A stretch of 64,000 nucleotides of DNA. Source: Flavobacterium sp. 270. Its GTDB lineage: Bacteria > Bacteroidota > Bacteroidia > Flavobacteriales > Flavobacteriaceae. The stretch is taken from assembly GCF_004368785.1 (NCBI RefSeq), contig NZ_SODM01000001.1, positions 868,001-932,000 on the forward strand, read 5' to 3'. The position numbers were made by a program, and so were the translations under genes. How positions within the stretch are numbered: position 1 is the first letter of the stretch; each line of letters begins with the position of its first letter. This document shows positions 46,068 to 56,232 of the stretch, piece after piece. Under the pieces are notes generated by a model, which did no database searches, was not told the DNA's origin, and saw only the letters and a program-made list of their open reading frames with translations.

Positions 46068-49000
46068 ATGAGCGATTCAGAAACAAATAAAACAGCAAAT
46101 AACTTTCCTGTTGTAGGTATAGGCGCCTCTGCGGGCGGACTTGACGCTTATCAAAAGCTCCTCTCGAAGATACCGGCAGATTCCGGAATGGCGTATGTCA
46201 TCGTGATGCATTTATCCTCAGACTTTCAGAGCAATCTCAGTTCAATACTGTCAAAATATACGGCCCTTCCAGTTCAGGAGATTGTAAATGAAATTCATCT
46301 TGTCCCTGATCACATTTATGTAATCCCGCAAAACAATAACCTAATTGCAGTGGATGGAGTTTTAAAACTGTATAAAAGAAACCGCAGCGATAAAGTAAAT
46401 AAGGCTATTGATATCTTTTTTGAATCGCTTGCCCAGGTACATAAAAGTTTTGCCATTGGAGTTTTACTTTCGGGCACTGCTTTTGATGGGACTGCCGGTT
46501 TAAAAAAGATCAGGGAAGCAGGCGGCGCCACAATCGCGCAGGATCCCGGGACAACACGTTTTAAAAGCATGCCCCAAAGTGCCATTGAGGCTGATACGGT
46601 CGATTTTGTGCTTGCGCCTGAAGCCATCCCTTCCAAATTAATTGATATCCGAAACAGTTATATCACTAGTCATGCCTACAGCGAAGAAGAGCATTTGTCT
46701 AAGGATGAAGAGCAAATCCTGGTTCAGATCATCCATCTTATTTTTTTAAGAACAGGAAATGATTTTGGCCATTACACGCAGCCCACAATTAGAAGACGCA
46801 TTGCCAGAAGGATGGTTATCCTACAGAAACAAACCCTAGGAGACTACTATAATGCACTTCGAAACAGCAAGGAAGAGCAGGACCTGCTATTTAATGATTT
46901 TCTGATTCCCGTTACCTACTTTTTCAGGGACGAGCATTTTTTTGAATCGCTGCCCCATCTGGTTTTTCCTGAGTTGATCCAAAACATCCAAAACAATACC
47001 CTGCGTATCTGGGTTGCCGGATGCTCTACAGGTGAGGAAGCCTATTCACTGGCTATATGTCTTGATGAATATTTATCTGAGAATAGCCTGAGTGAAATTC
47101 GCGTAAAGATCTTTGCATCGGACATTTCGGAGAAATCAATAGCAAAAGCCAGAGCCGCCATCTATTCTTCGCAGGATGTCCAGCAAATCTCCGAGGCCAG
47201 ACTGGCGAATTATTTTGCTAAAAAAGACGGCCAATATCACGCTCAGAAAGTGATTCGTGATATGTGCATTTTTGCGGTACATAACTTTATAAAAGATCCT
47301 CCTTTTGCCAGGATTGATCTGGTCTCATGCCGCAATGTGCTGATTTATTTTGATCAGACGCTGCAAAATAAAGCCTTGGGCTCCATTCATTATTCCCTGA
47401 AAGAAAAGGGTTTTTTATTGATCGGTAAATCAGAAACCACAAGCAGCGCAGAAAATTTGTTTGAGAGCATCGCAAAACAGGAAAAGATCCATGTACGCAA
47501 ATTCAGCCCCGTTCGTTATGTGCCTGAGGCTTTTAAACCGGCACAGGTAGCTGAGCAAGCCATCACGGAAATAGCTAAAGTTCCCCCTCAAACTGATTTT
47601 AACAAAATAACATCAGGAATTTTACTTTCAAACTATACCCCGTCAAGTGTCATCATAAATGAGCAGCTGGAGATTGTACATTTCCATGGGGACACAAGCC
47701 CGTTTTTGTCACCGCCGGCTGGAAGGTCCAATTTTAATATACTAAAAATGGCAAGCGCGGAAATCAGCTTTATGCTTCAAGGTGCCATTTCAAAAATAAA
47801 AAAAGACAAAAAACCTATCCGTAAAGAGAACCTCCTTGTTAGAGACCAGGATTATAGCGTGTCTTTTGAAATAGTAACAATTCCTAATGATGAGTGTTAT
47901 CTTATGATTCTTTTTCAAAAGAATTTGATGTCCGAGACTCAGTATGGGCAAAAAACTATAAAAAATAATATTGATTATAACCGTATTATAGAGCTTGAAA
48001 AAGAGCTTGACCAAATGCGTGAAGATATCAAACGCATTACCCAGGAACAGCAGACGGCACTCGAGGAATTACAGACCACCAATGAGGAGCTGCTCAGCAG
48101 CGGTGAGGAACTTCAGGCCCTCAATGAAGAACTTGAGGCTTCATCCGAGGAGCTGCAGTCCAATAATGAGGAATTGATGTGTGTAAACGATGAGCTTATG
48201 GACCGTCAGGATCAGCTTGTATCAGCGCGCAATTATGCGCAGTCAATCGTGAATACTATGCGCGAGCCTCTTATTGTTATTGATAAAGATGGCATAATAA
48301 AAAGTGCCAATCCCGCATTTTACAAATACTTTCAAACTACAGAATCGCAAACCGAGGGACACTGCTTTTTTGAAATTGGAAACTGCCAGTGGGATATTGC
48401 TGAATTTAAGGACCTTATCCTGAAGATACCGGCAGAAAATAAAGCGGTAGTAGATTACAAAGTGGATGTTGTCTGTCCGGGTATTGGCAAAAAAACAATG
48501 ATGGTCAACGCGAACCCTATTGTTGATTCCAAACCCAAGGGAATGATTCTCCTGGCACTTGAGGATATCACAGAACTAGCTGCTGCCAATGAGCAATTAA
48601 GGTCTAAGAACAAGGAACTGCAAAAGAACAACGAGCAGCTGCAGATTTTTTCTGCTGCTGCCAGCCATGATCTTCAGGAACCGCTTCGTAAAATTCAGAT
48701 GTTTTCCAGAAAAATCTTAGACCGTGATAAAAGCCTGGCTGAATCCACTATACATAACCTGGAGCGTATCGTGTTTTCAGCTTCAAACATGAGCCAGTTA
48801 ATTGCCGATCTTATCAATTATACCAGAGTTAATTTTACGGATAAGGAATTTAAAAAGACCGATCTAAATTTACTTTTAAAGAAAACCCTTAGTAATACCA
48901 AAGAAACAATTAAAGAGAAAAATGCTGTTGTCTCTGTTTCGTCCCTTCCGGCGCTAACGGTAATACCCCATCAAATCCAGCAGCTATTCACCAATTTACT

Positions 49001-49349
49001 GACCAACTCCATTAAATATAGTAAAGAGGGTGCTGTGCCGGAAATTAGAATAGAAACAGCAGAACCTTCAAGTGAGGAAATAGCCGAATTTGTAGATAAC
49101 CCTGATATTACTTATGTCAAAATCTGCGTTAGTGATAATGGAATGGGTTTTAGCAAAGATTACGAGGACAGAATTTTTAATCCTTTTTACAGGCTGCACA
49201 ATCACAATGAATATAGCGGCAGCGGTCTTGGACTCACCCTTGTGAAAAAAATTGTAGATAACCATCATGGTTTTATAAAGGCATCAAGCAGAATCAATAA
49301 AGGAACAAAGATGTTTATTTATCTTCCCTTACAAGATCTAAAAAATTAG
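46068..49349 (+). CDS. CheB-CheR-PAS-histidine kinase fusion protein
   Basis: The 1093-residue protein has, in order: a CheB methylesterase domain (GIGASAGG with the catalytic Ser, VIVMHLSS with His, GTAFDGTAGL with Asp), a CheR methyltransferase domain (YFFRDEHFF, WVAGCSTGEEAYSLA for S-adenosylmethionine), a coiled coil with repeated NEEL pattern (about 690-720), a PAS domain (MREPLIVIDKDGIIKSANPAF), and a HisKA/HATPase kinase (SHDLQEPLRKI phospho-His; NNGMGFSK-like and SGSGLGLTLVKKI boxes). Such fusions occur in Bacteroidetes without flagella, so a non-chemotactic signalling role is likely. I used ATG 46068 (MSDSETNK); ATG 46032 would add 12 residues. Confidence 0.87.
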   Translation: MSDSETNKTANNFPVVGIGASAGGLDAYQKLLSKIPADSGMAYVIVMHLSSDFQSNLSSILSKYTALPVQEIVNEIHLVPDHIYVIPQNNNLIAVDGVLKLYKRNRSDKVNKAIDIFFESLAQVHKSFAIGVLLSGTAFDGTAGLKKIREAGGATIAQDPGTTRFKSMPQSAIEADTVDFVLAPEAIPSKLIDIRNSYITSHAYSEEEHLSKDEEQILVQIIHLIFLRTGNDFGHYTQPTIRRRIARRMVILQKQTLGDYYNALRNSKEEQDLLFNDFLIPVTYFFRDEHFFESLPHLVFPELIQNIQNNTLRIWVAGCSTGEEAYSLAICLDEYLSENSLSEIRVKIFASDISEKSIAKARAAIYSSQDVQQISEARLANYFAKKDGQYHAQKVIRDMCIFAVHNFIKDPPFARIDLVSCRNVLIYFDQTLQNKALGSIHYSLKEKGFLLIGKSETTSSAENLFESIAKQEKIHVRKFSPVRYVPEAFKPAQVAEQAITEIAKVPPQTDFNKITSGILLSNYTPSSVIINEQLEIVHFHGDTSPFLSPPAGRSNFNILKMASAEISFMLQGAISKIKKDKKPIRKENLLVRDQDYSVSFEIVTIPNDECYLMILFQKNLMSETQYGQKTIKNNIDYNRIIELEKELDQMREDIKRITQEQQTALEELQTTNEELLSSGEELQALNEELEASSEELQSNNEELMCVNDELMDRQDQLVSARNYAQSIVNTMREPLIVIDKDGIIKSANPAFYKYFQTTESQTEGHCFFEIGNCQWDIAEFKDLILKIPAENKAVVDYKVDVVCPGIGKKTMMVNANPIVDSKPKGMILLALEDITELAAANEQLRSKNKELQKNNEQLQIFSAAASHDLQEPLRKIQMFSRKILDRDKSLAESTIHNLERIVFSASNMSQLIADLINYTRVNFTDKEFKKTDLNLLLKKTLSNTKETIKEKNAVVSVSSLPALTVIPHQIQQLFTNLLTNSIKYSKEGAVPEIRIETAEPSSEEIAEFVDNPDITYVKICVSDNGMGFSKDYEDRIFNPFYRLHNHNEYSGSGLGLTLVKKIVDNHHGFIKASSRINKGTKMFIYLPLQDLKN

Positions 49350-49426
49350 GACATCACGAAATATGAAAGGTACTGAATAAAATTCCACCTCAGTTCAGTG
49401 AATAAATTCAATGTATGCCTAATCGG

Positions 49427-49461
49427 AAAGGTGCCAACTGACAACATTGGCGCCTTTTTTT
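49427..49461 (+). terminator. Terminator after the CheB-CheR kinase gene
   Basis: An 11-bp stem (AAAGGTGCCAA / TTGGCGCCTTT, one G-U pair) with a 9-base loop is followed by TTTT. It ends transcription 78 bp after the kinase stop codon. Confidence 0.8.
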
Positions 49462-49565
49462 AATCCTTATTACATTATAAGTTACCATATCGGGCAAATA
49501 AATACGGGTACCTTAACATATATTATATATACATCCCAACATTGAACTGAAGAATTTATTGAGAT

Positions 49566-49868
49566 TCAAAGGCAATTCCTTCTCAATCCTAACAAATGTC
49601 TATTTATCTGTTCAATTCTAATATAGGTTGGAAAAAAATTACGCGTGTGTTTTTCAAGCAGCGGTATAATCGAGACTATTTTGCCTTTATCTACTATATA
49701 TTTTGCTGCTTCAATATACACTTGGCTCTCATCATCCATTTCAATTATAAAAGTATGATCAAATGGATCAGTAATCTCAACTGTGCAAAAATTCTCAACA
49801 CAGGAGAACATACAATGCAAATCGATACAGTATCCTTTACATTCAACCAATATTATATATTCTCCCAT
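49566..49868 (-). CDS. Small unknown protein
   Basis: I chose the ATG at 49868 (MGEYIILVECKG), which gives 100 residues; a more upstream ATG would add a hydrophobic stretch read from AT-rich DNA. The protein reads as beta-rich with several Cys (MFSCVENFC). No family recognised. It may be a real flavobacterial orphan, but the evidence is limited. Confidence 0.5.
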   Translation of the reverse strand: MGEYIILVECKGYCIDLHCMFSCVENFCTVEITDPFDHTFIIEMDDESQVYIEAAKYIVDKGKIVSIIPLLEKHTRNFFPTYIRIEQINRHLLGLRRNCL

Positions 49869-49977
49869 CGGATTAGTATTTAAACTTACATATGAACTAA
49901 ATTTACAAATGTTTAAAGAAATAAAAAATACATTAAACAAAATTTGCAATAAATTTATATAATCAAAATTAGATTAT

Positions 49978-50188
49978 TAATCTCCTAGTAAATCCCGTAA
50001 CTTAATAGTAATGGAATCTCAAAGATTAATATCTTAATCAGAGCTAAACAATTGGGGCAGAAAAATCAATTCTCCAAGACAAAAGAGGGCTTCTCGGGAG
50101 TCCTAGGCCACGATAGCATGAAATCTCTTTGTGCCGAAACCCGGCACAAAGAGATTTCAATGCATAGAGGGAAAAACTTCTGAAAACT
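49978..50188 (+). repeat. Extended repeat unit B (pairs with unit D)
   Basis: About 120 bp upstream of the hairpin copy B resemble the DNA upstream of copy D: both start TAATCTCCT, continue with AATCnnCG-like bits, and share TTAATCAGAG then TAAACAATTG and GGC. The similarity suggests one repeat about 210-230 bp long that was copied or moved. Confidence 0.6.
50099..50188 (+). ncRNA. Flavo-1-like structured repeat, copy B
   Basis: It contains a perfect 18-bp stem (50119-50136 with 50142-50159; TGAAATCTCTTTGTGCCG is the left arm) and a 5-base loop. The stem differs from the other copies by matching changes on both arms (TCTCTTTG with CAAAGAGA), while flanks such as GGGAAAAACTTCTGAAAAC are partly kept. 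Paired changes support a functional RNA structure. Confidence 0.7.
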
Positions 50189-50190
50189 GT

Positions 50191-50853
50191 TTTATAATCT
50201 TTTTCAACAACAGTTCCGCACCACGTGCAGGCATTATGGCTCTCGTCTTTTGTTATAATAATATCTATATCTTTTACAGGAAGTATCGATAAACCAGGCT
50301 TTACCTCTTTATGTTTATAGATGCTGAGTGTACCACAGTCCTCGATATAAACTCTTAACCTGTCCTAAATTTCTTATCTCTTTTTCCCGTAAAAGCTCAA
50401 ATAACTGCTGTCTCGAAATAAAATGCTTTTCTAACTGTCCGATGTCAATAACTGAATCTTTAATTAGGGTAGCAACCTGCCCTGCATTAACTTCTCCCAG
50501 CTTCTGCTTATAAAAAAGTTTCTGGTAAGACTCCGCTGCAATACCAAAATTGTCAGTAATACTATTACTCCAATCACAATTCCGTGAGTTGGCCCGTGCA
50601 TTGGCATTGCAACAATGGCACCTAGTGTAATGAATACCGCCTTTTCCGTTATAGTTAATATCGAATTGGTACGTTTTCCTAATAGCCGAACGACAAATAC
50701 CAATGCCATATATAAAATAATGCTTCTAATGGCTACCTCAACTATAATTTCTGGAGGTGCTTCTCCAAATAAAATTCGATACCAATCATCAATTTTAATA
50801 TCATCCTTATTCATAATGGGCTGTTTGTGTTCCACTACTTTCTTCTTTTCCAA
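50191..50853 (-). pseudogene. DUF421 (YetF-like) membrane protein broken by two frameshifts
   Basis: The first part (129 codons) has membrane helices (AIRSIILYMALVFVVRLLG, then FITLGAIVAMPMHG) and DUF421 features, ending at a stop at 50464. Shortly before it the frame changes: the next block reads GQVATLIKDSVIDIGQLEKHFI...LLREKEIRNLGQVK in another frame. Near 50350-50362 the frame changes back, giving YIEDCGTLSIYKHKEVKPGL and ILPVKDIDIIITKDESHNAC. All three blocks are DUF421-like and in order. The two shifts cancel, but the stop remains. The 3' end merges with repeat B. Function lost, unless sequencing errors explain both. Confidence 0.78.
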
Positions 50854-51193
50854 CCCTTAAACCTCTATCACCTCCGGATAGATTATTGCCAACTGGTTGA
50901 AATTCAGGCACAAGACCCATCACATTTATATAATATTTTTCAATACCCTCATCTGACACTTTCACCGCATCACTTAAAACCTCAACCTCTAAACCTATAT
51001 GTTGCAACCAGCTTGCATTCTGTATGCAGAAGGATTTCTCATACCAATGAAAAGACCATTCACCCAAGATTAACAAATTTTCAACGGCATGATAGCCTTT
51101 AGTTTTTTCATTAAAACCACCAATCTTACTAATGTGCTTAGTAATTTCCTTTTTCTCTTCCTTGGTTATCAACATTCGAACTTTAAAAACCAA
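50807..51193 (-). CDS. Unknown protein upstream of the DUF421 pseudogene
   Basis: The 128-residue protein (MVFKVRMLITKEEKKEITKHISKI...) has no signal peptide or membrane segment and no family I recognise. Its 3' end overlaps the 5' end of the DUF421 frame by 8-47 bp, depending on which DUF421 start is used. It may be translationally coupled to the DUF421 gene, so it could be an accessory partner. Real coding is likely but not certain. Confidence 0.55.
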   Translation of the reverse strand: MVFKVRMLITKEEKKEITKHISKIGGFNEKTKGYHAVENLLILGEWSFHWYEKSFCIQNASWLQHIGLEVEVLSDAVKVSDEGIEKYYINVMGLVPEFQPVGNNLSGGDRGLRVGKEESSGTQTAHYE

Positions 51194-51459
51194 AGTTGCT
51201 TTCTAAGCTCCAGAGCATCATCACGATTAGTAGAAATAAAATCTAACTCATCATTTTTAAATAAGAATCAAATTAATTTGTACTCACGGCTTGCCGGATG
51301 GAAGCTACACACTTTAAATAGGTGTTGTTCTACTGCAATTTTTTCATTTGTGTTCACCTTCATTAATTTTAGAATAACAAAACTAACACAGATAGCAACA
51401 GCGTAACCCAGATTTAATGTTCCAATTTGAAACAAAATAAAAAAAAAATCAATAAAAAA

Positions 51460-51487
51460 GTCAATCTAACCAGATTGGCCTTTTTAA
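51460..51487 (+). terminator. Hairpin with T-run
   Basis: The stem GTCAATCT / AGATTGGC (one G-U pair) with loop AACC is followed by CTTTTT. No plus-strand gene ends nearby, so it may be left over from lost DNA or be part of a bidirectional element. Confidence 0.55.
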
Positions 51488-51535
51488 AATTAACACACTT
51501 TATTTTACTTTGCTAATTTTCTAATTCTCCAATTC

Positions 51536-51618
51536 TAGCCCTAGGGCAGATAGCAATGAAAATCCCTATGTGCCCGGGCTTGGCACAAAAGATTGGAACA
51601 TTAGCGGGAAAAAGCTCC
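51536..51618 (+). ncRNA. Flavo-1-like repeat, copy C (decayed)
   Basis: The core elements TAGCCCTAG...AATCCCTATGTGCCC...GGCACAAAAGATTGGAACATTAGCGGGAAAAAGCTCC (given in separate pieces here) are kept, but the stem has a mismatch and a shift, so the hairpin is weakened. It probably is a copy that has lost selection. Confidence 0.6.
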
Positions 51619-51694
51619 AAAAAGACAGCATTAAACACAATTGAAGATACTATTCACTCAAATTAGATTCCGGTAACAATTCTTAAATACTCGA

Positions 51695-51793
51695 TTAATT
51701 CAAGCCCTGCAGCATTCTGCCCACCTGCATAACATCCAAGTCTCTTTCTGTAGCATCCGAATGATCTGGATTTGTTTTCTTTGAATTTTTCAT
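51695..51793 (-). CDS. Possible 32-residue micro-protein
   Basis: ATG at 51793 opens a frame for MKNSKKTNPDHSDATERDL, continuing with DVMQVGRMLQGLN and a TAA. Its last residues resemble the end of a degraded frame beside repeat copy A (LKVSRILHGLN). Shared ends in both places hint at a real short gene or at the tail of a former longer one. Weak evidence. Confidence 0.4.
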   Translation of the reverse strand: MKNSKKTNPDHSDATERDLDVMQVGRMLQGLN

Positions 51794-52078
51794 TTCTTAT
51801 CTTTTAAATGTTTGTGTATGAAGTGCATTTTTATAATGTCCAAACAAATTTAAAGCAACTAAAAATCAACTACTTACACAATTAACTCTGAGATTTATAA
51901 CATTTTAGGTTTATTTCTTTTGCTCCATTATTTATCTGGAATAAAACACATTAAAAGACTGATAATTATACAATTACAAACTTTAATTCTATAAAAAAAA
52001 ACACAAAATTGATACTAAATTTGATTTGATTAAAAGCTCTAAACTGACAAAGAAATTGTTCAATTAAATTTTAATATC

Positions 52079-52529
52079 ATGGAAAATATCCTTAATCCTC
52101 AAACCCGCGGAAATCCCGGTTATTTAGCCGAAAAAAAAAATCTCGCCAATATCTGTCAATAAAATATTATACTGTACTGCAGGTTCTTTATTATTAGGAA
52201 CTACTCTAAAGATTGCAGGAAAACGTTCTGTAGGTTCCTGGATCGCAAAATGGGCATTACCGCTACTTGCAGTTGGCTGCTATAAAAATTCTCTCCTTCT
52301 TCGTCTGATTTGCAAACAGAATAACAAAAGGAATAATAATCCTGACAAGACTGAAACGAGAAAACAATTTGGATCAATGTACTTCCTGAATCTTAAGAAA
52401 AAGGTGCAGGAAGTATATTTTCTATCCTTTATTAATTTAAATCTAAAAATATCAAATGATGGACTTTTACACTTTTATACAGCTTTTAATAGTTTCGATT
52501 ATCGCAACGGCGGCAATGACATCGTTTAG
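52079..52529 (+). pseudogene. Small gene with a frameshift at a poly-A tract
   Basis: ATG 52079 opens MENILNPQTRGNPGYLAEKK; after ten A (52131-52140) this frame ends in a TAA at 52160-52162. In the shifted frame the sequence continues as ISPISVNKILYCTAGSLLLG, TTLKIAGKRSVGSWIAKWAL and so on, with a membrane-like segment. Nine A instead of ten would join the two parts. The continued frame stays open to a TAG at 52527. The break may be a sequencing error, a true mutation or a site for slippage. The family is not recognised. Confidence 0.65.
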
Positions 52530-52911
52530 TTGTTTTATGTCAAAACAGTTTCAGGAGCTTTACAAAGAGCCTGTTTTACTTTCGTTTGTACTTTCCAAAT
52601 TAAAGATGGAATTGTCTGTCAAATCAGAAAAAATATTGGGCTGGCTCCTTCATTTTTTGATTGGTTTTTTGTTTGTGTTGGCCTATTATGTCCTTTGGGT
52701 AAAGGATATTTTGCCAATCTCAACTCTTAGTGCCCTATTATTGGGTGCTATCAGCGGAATAATTGGCATTATTTGCTGGATGTTTATTTTTAAAATGAGT
52801 AATCATCAGCCTCACATTGATTTTAAAGGCTATTATTTGCAGCTCTTTTTTGCTCATATAATTTTTGCCATTATAGCAACTGCTTTTTACTCGCTTTCAT
52901 TAACTTTTTAA
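52456..52911 (+). CDS. Small integral membrane protein
   Basis: The 151-residue protein has about four membrane helices (IQLLIVSIIATAAMTSF, GWLLHFLIGFLFVLAYYVL, SALLLGAISGIIGIICWMF, QLFFAHIIFAIIATAFY). No family recognised. It is 13 bp upstream of ligD, so it may share its transcript. No NHEJ role is known for such a protein. Confidence 0.68.
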   Translation: MMDFYTFIQLLIVSIIATAAMTSFSCFMSKQFQELYKEPVLLSFVLSKLKMELSVKSEKILGWLLHFLIGFLFVLAYYVLWVKDILPISTLSALLLGAISGIIGIICWMFIFKMSNHQPHIDFKGYYLQLFFAHIIFAIIATAFYSLSLTF

Positions 52912-52924
52912 TACTTACAAAAGC

Positions 52925-55465
52925 ATGTCACTATCTAAATACAATCAGAAAAGAGATTTTAAAAAAACTCAGGAGCCAAAAGGTAAAATTGGAAAATCTG
53001 CACATGAATTGATTTTTGTGGTGCAAAAACACGCTGCATCTCATTTGCATTATGATTTTAGACTTGAAATGGATGGCGTACTCAAAAGTTGGGCAATCCC
53101 AAAAGGTCCGTCAACGGATCCTGCTGTTAAACGTCTTGCTGTAATGGTCGAAGATCATCCGTATAGTTATAAAGATTTTGAAGGTACAATTCCGGAAGGA
53201 AATTATGGTGCAGGAAATGTGATTGTATGGGATAATGGAACATATCAACCTGAAGATTTCTCTGAAAATCCTGAAAAAGCATTGATGGTCGATCTTAAAA
53301 AAGGACATTTGAGTTTTATTCTGAAAGGCAAAAAACTTAAAGGAGCTTTTTCATTGGTAAAATTACACGGCAAACAAGAAAATGCCTGGCTGTTAATTAA
53401 AAAAAACGATGAATATGTATCACATACTGATATCCTGACTCAAGACAAATCTGTACTATCACAAAGACCATTAGAGGATTTAGAAAAAAAATCAGAAAAA
53501 ATAGTTCCCCAAGAAAAGGCAAAAACACCTTTTAATAAAAAGACTAAACGTTCCTTAAGTAAGGCTTCATTTATAAAACCAATGTTAGCAAATACAAAAA
53601 CGGAAGCATTTGATGATTCGGAATGGGTTTTTGAAAAAAAATATGACGGTTATCGTGCCATCGCAGTAATAAATCCAAATAAAGTGGAACTATTTAGTAG
53701 GAATGAAATTTCCTTTGATATTCAATTTAAACCAATTGCCGATGAGTTAAAGAAAATTGATCATATTGCGGTTTTAGATGGCGAAATTGTGGTAGAAGAT
53801 GAAAAGGGAAAAGCTAACTTTCAATTGCTTCAAAACTACCTCAAAACAGGTTTGGGAAAATTAAAATATTATGTTTTTGATCTTTTGAATTTAGATGGAA
53901 ACGAGATTACTGAATTGTCTTTGCTCGAAAGAAAAGAATTACTCAAAATACTGTTTAATAAATATGCTTTTACAAATGTCTTTTATTCGGAACATACTTT
54001 TGAAAAAGGAATAAAACAATTTGAAATAGCCGAAAAAAATAAGGAAGAAGGAATCATTGCTAAAAAAACAAACAGTACTTATTTACCGAATAAAAGAAGC
54101 AGCGACTGGTTAAAAATTAAAACGTCTGATCAGGAAGAAGCGATCATTATTGGAATCACGAAACCTAAGAATTCACGCCAATATTTTGGAGCATTACTAC
54201 TTGCCCAATATTACGGAAAAAGACTTCAATATATTGGAAAATGCGGAACTGGTTTTTCTGAATCAACGCTGAAAGAACTTTATACAAAACTTGAACCTTT
54301 ATTTATTAGTGAATCTCCGCTCAGCGAAAAAATTAATTTGAGAGATGAAATTCAATGGGTAAAACCTAAACTGGTTTGTCAAGTAAAATTCTCTGAATGG
54401 ACTCAGGATAAAAACCTTAGACATCCGGTTTATCTCGGTCTTAGAATTGATAAAAAAGCATCTGAAGTTTTTGTACCGTCTGATGTTAACAATAATACTC
54501 CCTTAAAAGAAGAAAAAATGAAAACTAAATCCCAGGATAAAACAGAAAATGATTATGACTTGAAAGTTGGGAAAACCGTACTTCATCTAACCAATCAAAA
54601 CAAAATATATTTCCCAAAAGACGGAATTACAAAAGGTGATATTGTACAATATTATAATGAAGTTGCTCCTTTGATTTTGCCTTATCTTAAAAATCGTCCG
54701 GAATCCATGAATCGTTTTCCTAACGGAATTGATGCTCCTGGTTTTTATCAGAAAGATGTGGATATCGAAAAAATTCCGTCCTGGCTAAAAACTAAAAAAA
54801 TATTCTCTGACTCGACTGATGCAAATGTAAACTATCTAATATGCAATGACAAAGAGACTTTGTTGTATATGGCAAATCTTGGTTGTATCGAAATTAATCC
54901 GTGGAATTCTACTGTACAACATATTGAAAATCCAGATTGGCTGGTAATTGATATTGATCCTGATAAAGATGATTTTAAAGAAGTTGTAAAAACGGCATTG
55001 GTTGTAAAAGAAGTTATGGAAGAATTGGAAACTCATTGTCTGTGCAAAACTTCGGGCGCTTCAGGATTACATGTTTATATTCCGCTTGGAGCAAAATACG
55101 ATTACGATTCCATAAAAATTCTTGCTGAATTACTGGCGAAAGAAATCCAATTGCGTTTACCTGAAGCTACATCACTCGAACGCAGCATTAAAAAGAGAAA
55201 TCACAAAATTTATATTGATTATCTGCAAAATCGCAGAGGACAAACTTTAGCCGCACCGTATTCTGTTCGCCCGAAGCCAGGGGCAACGGTTTCAACACCT
55301 TTGGAATGGAATGAGGTGAATGATAAGTTACATCCGTCGCAATTTACCATTAAAAATGTATTGTCCAGATTTGAAAAAAAGGGAGATTTGTGGGCACCGG
55401 TTTTATCAAAAGGTGCCAACATTAAGCACATTCTTAAAAAATTGGAAGAAAAACAAAAGGACTAA
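52925..55465 (+). CDS. ligD: ATP-dependent DNA ligase D (PE-ligase-polymerase)
   Basis: Three modules in order: a 3'-phosphoesterase domain ([41 protein letters not shown]), an ATP-dependent ligase domain with nucleotidyl-Lys239 in KKYDGYR plus [12 protein letters not shown], and a primase-polymerase domain at the C-terminus ([29 protein letters not shown]). LigD repairs double-strand breaks together with Ku in bacterial non-homologous end joining. The 846 residues fit the full-length enzyme. It runs toward the Ku gene on the opposite strand, with a 4-bp overlap of the stops. Confidence 0.9.
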   Translation: MSLSKYNQKRDFKKTQEPKGKIGKSAHELIFVVQKHAASHLHYDFRLEMDGVLKSWAIPKGPSTDPAVKRLAVMVEDHPYSYKDFEGTIPEGNYGAGNVIVWDNGTYQPEDFSENPEKALMVDLKKGHLSFILKGKKLKGAFSLVKLHGKQENAWLLIKKNDEYVSHTDILTQDKSVLSQRPLEDLEKKSEKIVPQEKAKTPFNKKTKRSLSKASFIKPMLANTKTEAFDDSEWVFEKKYDGYRAIAVINPNKVELFSRNEISFDIQFKPIADELKKIDHIAVLDGEIVVEDEKGKANFQLLQNYLKTGLGKLKYYVFDLLNLDGNEITELSLLERKELLKILFNKYAFTNVFYSEHTFEKGIKQFEIAEKNKEEGIIAKKTNSTYLPNKRSSDWLKIKTSDQEEAIIIGITKPKNSRQYFGALLLAQYYGKRLQYIGKCGTGFSESTLKELYTKLEPLFISESPLSEKINLRDEIQWVKPKLVCQVKFSEWTQDKNLRHPVYLGLRIDKKASEVFVPSDVNNNTPLKEEKMKTKSQDKTENDYDLKVGKTVLHLTNQNKIYFPKDGITKGDIVQYYNEVAPLILPYLKNRPESMNRFPNGIDAPGFYQKDVDIEKIPSWLKTKKIFSDSTDANVNYLICNDKETLLYMANLGCIEINPWNSTVQHIENPDWLVIDIDPDKDDFKEVVKTALVVKEVMEELETHCLCKTSGASGLHVYIPLGAKYDYDSIKILAELLAKEIQLRLPEATSLERSIKKRNHKIYIDYLQNRRGQTLAAPYSVRPKPGATVSTPLEWNEVNDKLHPSQFTIKNVLSRFEKKGDLWAPVLSKGANIKHILKKLEEKQKD

Positions 55466-56232
55466 GACGAGTTTTTTCTTTCTAAACTCGCCTTAAGCAT
55501 ACTCATTAAATCATCACTTTGTTTGTGAACAACTTTTAATTCAGTTGGTTTCTGAACTTTTCCTTTGGCTTTCTTTTTAATTATATCCAAAAGTTTCGCT
55601 GTATATTCATCTTTAAAAGTGCTGATATCAAATTTCTCCGTTAGTTGTTCAATTAACTTATTGGCCATATCCAGTTCTTTTGTTTTTACTTTTGAAGCTG
55701 GAGGAAGTTTTAAATCTGTCGTATTTCTAATTTCTTTTTCGAATCTTATTCGGTTTAGAACAATGACATTTTTATAAGGTTTTAAAATAGCCAGGCTTTC
55801 TTTGTTGCGTAAAACAAAACGTGTTACACCAACTTTTCCCGAAGCTGCAAGCGAATCACGAAGCAATGCATAAGCATTCATAGCGCCTTTGTCAGGCTCC
55901 AGATAATAGGGCTGTTCATAATAAATACTTTCGATTTCTTTTTCGAAAGCAAAACTTTCAATATCTATCGTTTTGGTTTTTACAGCATCTGCCGCTTCAA
56001 AATCTGAATCTTCCAGAATTACATATTTATCATCGAGTTTATACCCTTTTACAATATTAGCAAAAGTGACTTCTTTGCCTGTATTTTCATTGACACGTTT
56101 AAACTTAATATTGGCATGATCTTTTTCATCAAGCATATCCATATCCAGACTGCTTTCCTGAACTGCCGAAAATAACTTAATTGGAATATTAATTAAACCA
56201 AAACTAATAGCTCCCGTCCATATTGCTCTCAA
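55462..56232 (-). CDS. ku: Ku protein (NHEJ)
   Basis: The 256-residue protein opens with the bacterial Ku signature [20 protein letters not shown] and continues with the Ku core ([36 protein letters not shown]). Ku binds broken DNA ends and recruits LigD. It is convergent with ligD, sharing 4 bp at their 3' ends. Length is typical. The C-terminus is basic and may help bind DNA. Confidence 0.9.
   Translation of the reverse strand: MRAIWTGAISFGLINIPIKLFSAVQESSLDMDMLDEKDHANIKFKRVNENTGKEVTFANIVKGYKLDDKYVILEDSDFEAADAVKTKTIDIESFAFEKEIESIYYEQPYYLEPDKGAMNAYALLRDSLAASGKVGVTRFVLRNKESLAILKPYKNVIVLNRIRFEKEIRNTTDLKLPPASKVKTKELDMANKLIEQLTEKFDISTFKDEYTAKLLDIIKKKAKGKVQKPTELKVVHKQSDDLMSMLKASLERKNSS

Larger units (their letters stand above)
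51194..52078. other. Gap with a terminator, a flavo-1-like repeat and a micro-ORF
   Basis: The 885-bp stretch lies between the unknown gene (minus) and a frameshifted gene (plus). Besides the three items listed separately, it is AT-rich and has no other ORF that looks real. The promoters of both flanking genes should be here. Confidence 0.5.

Noticed and set aside
51089..51406. Plus-strand ORF of 105 codons
   Set aside because: Its start lies antisense to the unknown gene at 50807-51193 and its composition is typical of AT-rich non-coding DNA.
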